Of a stretch of 64,000 bases of DNA, positions 56,788 to 64,000 are shown piece by piece. The notes beneath the pieces are model-generated. The model was not told the DNA's origin and made no database searches. It worked only from the letters and a program-made list of their open reading frames with translations. The DNA is from Muricea muricata (taxonomy: Eukaryota; Cnidaria; Anthozoa; Malacalcyonacea; Plexauridae). The DNA lies in assembly GCA_963855995.1 (NCBI GenBank), contig OY979716.1:86359560-86423559 (forward strand). The letters run 5' to 3'. Each line of letters starts with the position of its first letter. The first letter of the stretch is position 1. The position numbers and the translations under genes are program-made.

Positions 56788-59071
56788 CTATTTTCTTTTG
56801 TTGCGTGGACAATTGACAACATTTTTGTGGCCCTTCATAGGCTGATTGCATTCCTCGCAGTGTGGTTTAGCCCTTGAACTTGTGGTTACTGGTTGAACTT
56901 CTGGCAGAGACACTATGAAATAGAAATCAATTATCATTTTTCTATTTCCTTGTAAGACAACAGATTATGACATGGTTTAGAGGGAAGGACAAGTTCAATT
57001 ATTTTAATTAAAACCTAACCTGCTGTGGGTGGGTACATCTTTAACCACCATTGCTTTTCTTTCGCTTCATCTTTTGGCTGTTTTACCAGCATTGTGTTCA
57101 TGGGTTCTGGGTTCATTTCTTTTTTGAGCAATTCTTCTGATTTATCGTTTCTACCAACATGTCCCATACATAACCTTTAAAAGTAAAAAATATGATTTTG
57201 TAATTTCAACATTAAAAATGATTGATTGCCATGTATAGTTGTTTTGCATTTTTTCCCTATCAGTGAGGGCTATCAAGAAATTTATTACCCATATGAGCAA
57301 GCAAGTAACCAGTATTCTATACGTACTAAAATTTGCCTTCACTTTGATGTCCCGCACCGTAGCTTCCCCATTCTTGAACTTTGGGTATGTCACAGCAATT
57401 TGTTCAGTTCCATCCTGTTTTTTTTGTTTTCACGGTGGAGGTTACAGTTGAAATGTATGATTGCTATGACGTGCCTGTTACAGAGGATAAATCTGGATAT
57501 TAGTACAAAGCACCATTTTAAGGTACAGGTACTATGTACAGTAGAACTGGCCATATTTAGAGCAGGTTTAAAAAGAACATGGTTACATTTTATACCTCAC
57601 CTGATAAACATTCAAGGGTATGAGAAAGCAATCATCTTCGGTGCAAAGTGATTTAGCACAGAGTGAAAGCCCTCGATACAGCTTGTTTGGTTAAGTGGAG
57701 ATGCCTGTTTTATCCCTTGCATCAACCTTTTGTTTGTTAATACTTTTTTCACCTTTTTATATGCAACAGATCCTAGGGTTAAAATAAATCTATAGTTAAC
57801 ATACAGACAAACAACATGACTACCTAGACAGAAACTTTTCCCATGTATACATTGAGGGTAACCAACCTGTAACTATTAATCCAGATATTTTCAAATGAGG
57901 AGTACGATTGTCGGGTGTACAAATAACAACATTGTATGCACTGGAGGGGGAAGGGGTGCATTTAAGCATTGCTGTGGAAAGCTGTCTGAAAACTGGAGTA
58001 CATTGCACTACAGTGCACAATATTATTAATGGTACCGGTACATACTGTCCGTGACTTGCACTGATGACTTTGGCGAATTTAATATTTAGCTTACTTTTAT
58101 CCAGCCACTGTCTTGTTTCAATTTCCTCATCATGGGCACATTTACTAAAGAGAGGGTTATTCAGATTTTCATGTTTATCCAAAACATGACCAAGAAAGGA
58201 TAGAAATTTGGCCAAAATCACATTTCTGTCACCAGATGATGTTGATGTGGCACTCCATGACAAGTGATTCTCACATGCACGTATCAAAAGGTTGACATCT
58301 TCACAATTGCTCTCTTTTCCTATCTTTGTGAACACTTTTCGAATTTCTAAAATAACATAAATTTGTTGCATGGTATTTTTGAAATCAACCAGCAAGGATG
58401 GTACCCCATTTGTTTTTGCCTAGTATACAGATTTGATAATTGTTAGTTTCTCAGACAAAATTTTCTAATGTTAGTATTTTTACTCTAACACATATTAATA
58501 TTAGTATGAACCCTAGTTGGTTATACTTAATAGTTTATCATTAGCTTACAAATTACTGAAAATTAAACCTTGAAACTTGGGTAATTAACATTCAGTTTAT
58601 AATCCAATCCACAGTTGACAACAAGCAATATTGAACTTTTATTTTCTTACTTTTTCTTAAGTGCCATAGATCAAAGTAGTGCTTGACCTCCTTGATGTTT
58701 TCTCTCATGTGCTTTGAAGTAGAGTTGTGTCGATCTGTTATCAGAGAATCTAACAATATTTCTTCCTTTTCTACATGATCCATACATCTTTGAAATGCTA
58801 GGTACTCCATACCCTGACTGCTGCCAGCTTCATTTCTCTATTGTTTCAAGAAAATTTTTGTTGAATATATGTGAAAATATGCTTGCATGGCTTCTTTATT
58901 ATCTTTAATGTAATACAATACCTGAACAAGAGAGAAATGAAAAATATTTGCTGACATGCAATTGAATAGTGTATAGGCACAGTACTTTGCACTGCGCCCC
59001 ATGCTGTCGTGCCTTCCATCACCTGCCACGACTTTCTTTCCACTCACATCTGTAAAGTGCCTATATGACCT
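56788..59071 (-). pseudogene. DDE transposase (GDGRHDSMG type), copy G, 5' end lost
   Basis: Minus-strand exons from right to left: 58838-59071 (KKVVAGDGRHDSMGRSAKYC, first catalytic Asp), 58592-58810 (SLITDRHNSTSKHMRENIKE, VKHYFDLWHLRK, second Asp and the WH signature), 57820-58370 (ENHLSWSATSTSSGDRNVI, KCAHDEEIETRQWLD), about 57560-57710, 57330-57395, 57000-57175, and a terminal exon to 56788 whose Cys pair C-E-E-C and PMKGHKN form a small C-terminal finger. The N-terminal THAP exons are missing because copy F begins at 59072. Frame is kept in most blocks, so decay is mild. Confidence 0.75.
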
Positions 59072-59307
59072 GTGCGATCTTTACGGATTTGGAAAGAGCA
59101 CAAAAAGTTGATTAATAAGTTCAACCTTTTTTGATTTAGTTGAATAGTTTTTGAGATAAGGGGTGCCAAACATAGCTTTTTCAAAAAAAATCCGTGGTGC
59201 TCGGGGGACTGGGACTCAGGTACGCGTTTTGTGTCAAGCACTATAAAACTAATTGCATATTATACGTGACGGTCAATAAAAATCTTTAATAATTGGGGGA
59301 AAACTCT

Positions 59308-60442
59308 ATGTCTGACTCGGATTTATCTGACACTTTTGATGGGAGCTCTGTTGGTTGTGCTGAATACGATATTGAAGACGAATGTAGCGAAACGGCGTCG
59401 AAAAATGACTACGAACACGACGCTTCGCATGCGAGAGAAGACTTACAAGATGACATGCCATGCAGCGATGAGCCACTTGCTGATGAATCCTGGGTTGAAG
59501 AATATGAAAGAAGGTAAGAGCAATGTGACAGGGAAATAAACGAATTAAGTTTGCGACTAAATGGACAAAACCAGGTTGACTCTTGGTAAGGAAATTATAA
59601 TCCTGAATCCATAGTTTATACACAATACTGTTCACGTGTCATTCTCACATTAAGACAATCAGACAATACAATGCAAATGAATGTAAACAGTGACTTTTTC
59701 AGGTGTAAATGTGGTTCGTGCAGCACAGAGAAATTAGTTGAAGCAAAAGAGACTCGCTGTTGTACCGAAATTGCAAATTGTGTTGATGCTTTGGTTCGTG
59801 CAGGCAGTGAACATACTTGTGTCACAAACCATCAGGTATTTGATGCGATTTGTCCAAATAGATGGACGCTAGAATTCACATCTGACAGATTTAAAATGCG
59901 CAGTGGACAGAGATATCGACAAGTAGAATCAAAGGACAGGTTAGTTTATGTATCAGCCATGTTTCCTGATTTCAGCAGTCAGTTTTATAGGTGAAAAGCA
60001 ACGACAGCATAAACACTAAAAGAAAGTTTAAGTATGCTGATTTGTTGTCATTTGTGTCCAAAATATAAATATTCCATGTGCATACAGTGAGGTAACCAGA
60101 GCGTTAATTGGGGGGGGGGGTGTTAGTATGTATATTCATATATTCACATTCTTGACAAATTTCGTTTGAAATCAACTCTACTTACATTAATATACCCCCC
60201 CCCCAAATTAACACTCTATTTAGGTCTGTGTGCTTTTGGCTATCAACACATTGATAGATTATATTTCTTTTTGCAGATTTCTTCGTGTTGTCGCTTACTG
60301 GCAATTTATCAGGTTTATTCATGGTTACCTAAAAGAGAAGCGAATAGCATTACCAGCTTGTGCCTATCATGCCATTCGCACAACGTTCAAAGAAGAGAAT
60401 GATAACTTTCAAGGCTATGAAGATCTGGAGGAGGAAGACTAA
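59308..60442 (+). CDS. P2X7 C-terminal (ballast)-like zinc protein, copy F
   Basis: Exon 1 (59308-59585) is acidic (SDSDLSDTFDG ... MPCSDEPLADESWVEEYERR) and ends NQVDSW. Exon 2 (59703-59939) encodes CKCGSCSTEKLVEAKETRCC and TEIANCVDA, then CPNRWTLEFTSDRF. Exon 3 (60277-60442) encodes RFLRVVAYWQFIRFIHGYL and IALPACAYHAIRTTF, ending QGYEDLEEED. Splice phases match (W split TG|G, R split AG|A). These are the two halves of the P2X7 ballast domain, without any channel. One TAA (59515-59517) interrupts exon 1. An alternative donor GTAAGA at 59514 could remove it but would break the conserved W-C junction. A MITE sits in intron 2. Function in the transposon is unknown; zinc binding is inferred. Confidence 0.78.
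60096..60218. repeat. Degenerate poly-G/poly-C MITE in ballast-gene intron 2
   Basis: GCGTTAATTGGGGGGGGGG at 60101 faces CCCCCCCCCAAATTAACACTCT. The design and interior (ATTCATATATTC) match the MITE at 43381-43564, but the ends are eroded. Confidence 0.7.
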
Positions 60443-60480
60443 CAAAATTATGACACACACTGCATGATAGCACTCTTTAT

Positions 60481-63400
60481 TTATTTATGTTTTTTTGGAC
60501 CATCTGTCACATTCTTATAGCCTTTCATGGGCCTTTTGCATGCTGTACATGTTGGCTTGCTTTGTGTTGGCTTTGCAGGATTGCTTGATGTCACTGCAAC
60601 TGGAACTGTGAATTAAAGTACTTTGAATTAGCAGAAATTTTTGCAGAAACTTGTAGACTGATAATAAATGAATGGGCATATTTGGCATCTTTATGGATTT
60701 AGTCAGATAAACTTTTAATGAATGGTCAATTCAAAGCTAAAAATGACCAAGACGTGCGTGAATATTAACCTACCTGGATTTGTTGGTGGAACGTCAACAA
60801 TTGTCATTCTCTCCCTTGCGTTTCTTTTTAATAGCTTCAACATGGGACTCCTTTTCAACCATTGTGTTCATTGGATCTGGTGTCTCTGTTTTAATTTCCT
60901 CAATTGCCTTGTCCATTTTTTTATTGATCATTGCATCAAGCAGTGTGCTGTATATTTCGTTAACATAATCTTAAAGTAAATTTATTACAAAATAATTTAA
61001 TTAAAAATGACTGACAGGCATGTTTATTGCTTGCATTTAGGGGCAGACTGCAACCTGAGTGAAACTATCCACAAAAAGCTATAAATATTAACTTAGCAAT
61101 AATTATTAACTTCATAACTACAATGCATATAATATATTATACACACCAAAGTTTTGCTGCACTTTAACATTTCTTATTACTGCCTCTCCATTTTTGAACT
61201 TGGGGTAAACTACAGTTGCTCAACACCATTCTTCATTCTGTTTTCCCATCTCAAGTTGTTATTGAAATGAATCACAGCGAGTTGCATGTCTAAAATATTT
61301 CATTGCAATTGCTCAAAACATAAAAATAATATAATTGCAGTGTTTTAATACTATATCAAAAAGTGTCATACCTGACAAGCATCCCTGGGTAGCTATACCC
61401 AATCATTTTAGAGGAAAACTGGTTCAAGACAGAATGAAACCCCTCAAGGCAGCTTGTCTGACCAATTGGTGATGCCTGCTTTATGCCATTCATCAAATTT
61501 TTCTTTGTCAATGCACCAACCATTTTCTCATATGGGATGGAATCTGAAACAATTTGGTGGCAATACTGTTTTGTCAAATGTTTTATCTATTGTTAGAGTT
61601 TCCTATAGGCAAACAAATTATTTGGTTAATTTTTCGTTCTCAGTGGATTATCTTTTTGAAGGAAGTTAGCATGGGTTGAGGATCTATTAGGAATAATAAC
61701 CAAGATACCTTCATCAAGCCACTTGCGTGGATGAATGTTATCATCATGGGCACACTTGTTGAATAATAGATCCTTAAGGTTTTTGTGCTTATTAACAACA
61801 TGGCTAAAGAAGGATGTAAATTTAGCCCAAATAACATCACCATTTCCACTTTGGGTTGATGTGACACTCCAGAATAAATGTTTTGTGCATGGCTTAGTCC
61901 ATTCATTTATTGCCTTATTGCCACTAGCTTTTGCTATCTTTGTTAGAACTTTGGTGACCTCTAAAAGGGAAAATATATAAAAATCTAGCTATTTTGCACA
62001 CATTTTTACAAAGCAAAAGTTAAAGACTTAAAGAATTACGTTTCTTCAAATGCCAAAGATCAAAGTAATGCTTGATGTGGGCTAGTTTTTCTCGCATATG
62101 CTTGGCAATAGCAGAATGTCGATCTGATAAAAAAGTATTCACCAGTAGTGCATGACCCAAAATATACTCCATCACAGTACTACTTCCCACTTCATTTCTG
62201 TAAAATAGTAAAATACATAGTACAATAAATGGTAAATGGAACTTCAATGTCCTTTATTAAGAAATTAACTGCAAGGTTTGGGGAATTCATTTCAAATAAT
62301 TAGCATTCCTTGTCATCACAAAAGTTGACTACCTATTTTCTACTATACACTGTTTTTTCTAACATACCTGCACAAGTGCAAAGTGGAAGATACAAGGCAT
62401 GGTACAACAAAATACTATGTAAGCACAGAAGTTTGCATTGTGGTCCATGCTGTCGTGCCTTTCATCTCCAGCTATGACGAGATCACCATGTTTCTTCACT
62501 TTTTCAATTAGCCCTTGCTGATATTTTTTCCAGTGAATAAAGATTCCAGGAATTAGCTTTTCCTGAAAATATAAAAATGTAAGTGTTATTTAACAATTCA
62601 TGCAATTTATTGTTGAATGATCATTACCAAACCTACACGTTGATATGCGAAGTATGTTGACAGTGCAATACATTTCAGTCCCATATGCTGGAAGACCCGA
62701 AGAACCTTTGTAGCTGACGTTCCAGCAACAAGTATTCCAAAAGAAAGCAGGAAATTGCCAGCTGGAATCTTTGAAGAATCCTACAATTGACAAGAATTTG
62801 AATTTTTATAAAGTTAATCACACAAATAATCATACTAGTTATATATACAGTGCAGTACATGCAGTATACATGTAGGTACATACACATGTAGGCAGGGGAG
62901 CAAGGGATCAGTTGCCCACCAGAAATATTTCAACTTTCAATCATAAATGACCTCAGTAATAGGTAGTGCAGGGACAGAGGAGAGGAAATTATAATTTGTA
63001 ATAATCAGAATTGAGACTCACTTTTGATACTGTGCATTTGCTTCATCCTCTGTTTCAGCCTCAGTTGACTCTTCTAACTCTTCTAGACCCTCTTCTTGAT
63101 AAATATTATCTGATGTAAGCATGTCAGTCTCAGAGGTAGGCATCTCTTCATCGATTTCAACTACTGGGTGACTTGTTGGTTCAAAGGAAGAACTGTCTTC
63201 TGTAATGTCTTGTGAACCTACTGGATATTGAATTGTTTAGCAATAGATATGGACAGGTATTGCTACATGTAAAAAAATGAAACTTACCCGTGTTACTTTT
63301 AAGTTTTTTTCTACAAATTTCCAATTTACGTTTTGCGTCAAGCCAGCTCATTGTAAGTTTGATATTTCTCTTCAACAGAGTTTCACAGGACTCGCAATTG

Positions 63401-64000
63401 TTCCATTGAATCATGCCAGACTCTTCACCAACCTATAAATTAAAATAAAAACAACTCTTGTTACTTGGCCATGGATTGCCCTCAGTGCAAGTCAGACATC
63501 TGGTACATTATTATTTCAAGGCCAAGACTGCAACACAAACTACAAAGAACTCACTTCTTCAAAAGGCTGCGATTCCGGTATGCTGGTTGAAGGTCGTTCT
63601 CCCATTACACGTGATACCTAAAAATAGAAGGTTTCTCAATGCTTTATCCATACAAATATCTCCATAAGGTCCATACACACACTTCTTGCTGAGAAAAATA
63701 ATACATTAAGCATATAATTATGAATGTTTCGAATAATTATGAACGTTCGTGCGAAACACAATATCATAAACACACAATTATAGTATAATTGTTATCTCTG
63801 CTCCGTGTGGCATGTGCAGGCTGCTTTCACTTGTCTCAGATGTCACTTTGGACAGCAGAGAAGGCACAACAGAAATTCCTATTTCATCTCTCTTCAGTTT
63901 GGGTGTCTTGTATTTTTCAACCGTATCAGAGCCATATTCAAAACAATCCTTCCTAAAGTGGTCAGAACAAACAAATGAACCAGGGGATGGCTCCCATCGA
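60481..64000 (-). CDS. THAP-DDE transposase (Kolobok-like), copy F, 5' part beyond the window
   Basis: Minus-strand exons from right to left: 63800-64000 (THAP C-terminal half: RWEPSPGSFVCSDHFRKDCF, EYGSDTVEKYKTPK), 63290-63430 (WNNCESCETLLKRNIKLTMS), about 63000-63180 (acidic), 62570-62790 (IPAGNFLLSFGILVAGTSAT), 62360-62560 (GDLVIAGDERHDSMDHNANF, DDE Asp 1), 62030-62200 (LSDRHSAIAKHMREKLAHI, KHYFDLWHLKK), 61650-61960 (LFWSVTSTQSGNGDVIWAKF, KCAHDDNIHPRKWLD), 61380-61550 (IGQTSCLEGFHSVLNQFSSK), 61130-61290, 60730-60975, and about 60490-60610 ending CTACKRPMKGYKNV. The stop is at 60481-60483, 38 bp from the stop of the convergent ballast gene. GDGR is GDER here. One or two stops appear near 61230 and 60785, so activity is doubtful. 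Superfamily is inferred from THAP plus this DDE core. Confidence 0.72.

Larger units (their letters stand above)
59072..64000. mobile_element. P2X7-ballast/THAP-DDE transposon, copy F (right end outside the window)
   Basis: The left end starts GTGCGATCTTTACGG. It then follows the TIR layout of copy A (AAAAGTTGATTAATAAGTTC versus AAAAAGTTAGTTAATAAGTC, a later GAGATA block). It cuts the copy G transposase after its GDGRHDS exon. Two convergent genes fill it: ballast-like (+, 59308-60442) and transposase (-, from beyond 64000 to 60481). The right TIR should lie not far past the window. This is the best-preserved copy and shows the family's full order. Confidence 0.75.

Noticed and set aside
1-64000. 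tRNA, rRNA or other structured RNA genes
   Set aside because: No cloverleaf with A/B boxes or rRNA-like segment was recognised by eye. A tRNAscan/Infernal run would be decisive.

Overview
The window is eukaryotic, AT-rich, intron-bearing and almost wholly built of transposable elements, many nested inside one another. The mix points to a metazoan and most probably a cnidarian: THAP-DDE transposons, EnSpm/TNP2, MULE, Gypsy, an RLE-type LINE, CR1/L2-like LINEs with 2A-like leaders, P2X7-ballast-like ORFs, and palindromic MITEs. That assignment is inference, not proof. I recognise no conserved single-copy host gene, rRNA, tRNA or CRISPR. A few short spliced-looking exons could belong to a host gene.

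Layout. 0-3.7 kb: the 3' end of a LINE whose 3' UTR is tandemly duplicated and split by a 3-kb internally deleted Gypsy element with both LTRs, PBS and PPT. 3.7-9.8 kb: a minus-strand LINE with a restriction-like endonuclease, split at 5.4-8.4 kb by a TIR transposon carrying a P2X7-ballast-like gene and a THAP remnant. 12.7-22.6 kb: an EnSpm/TNP2-type element with a five-exon transposase gene (+) and a divergent BEN-domain-like gene (-). 23.8-26.1 kb: two opposed LINE fragments. 26.5-31 kb: a MITE with a 6-bp TSD, a decayed P2X7-ballast element and a broken THAP/DDE_Tnp_4 transposase. 31.5-41.6 kb: a second P2X7-ballast (+)/DDE transposase (-) pair, riddled with insertions (an inverted-repeat element with a minisatellite, a large foldback, a 2A/peptidase fragment). 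41.7-59 kb: a third copy of that family, split by a 12.2-kb MULE. 59-64 kb: the best-preserved copy, running off the right edge.

The most interesting object is the MULE at 42872-55040. It has ~300-bp terminal inverted repeats and a perfect 10-bp target-site duplication. It contains one reconstructable 10-exon minus-strand gene whose intron phases all agree. The predicted ~1655-residue product joins a Ser/Thr protein kinase, a cysteine-peptidase-like module (Cys plus Asp-Thr-His, resembling viral tegument deubiquitinases), a MULE transposase and a SWIM zinc finger. One in-frame TAA lies between the kinase/peptidase half and the transposase half.

The second notable system is the family of transposons pairing a THAP-DDE transposase with a convergent gene for a P2X7 C-terminal 'ballast'-like zinc domain. 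It is present in at least four copies and suggests this domain travels as transposon cargo.
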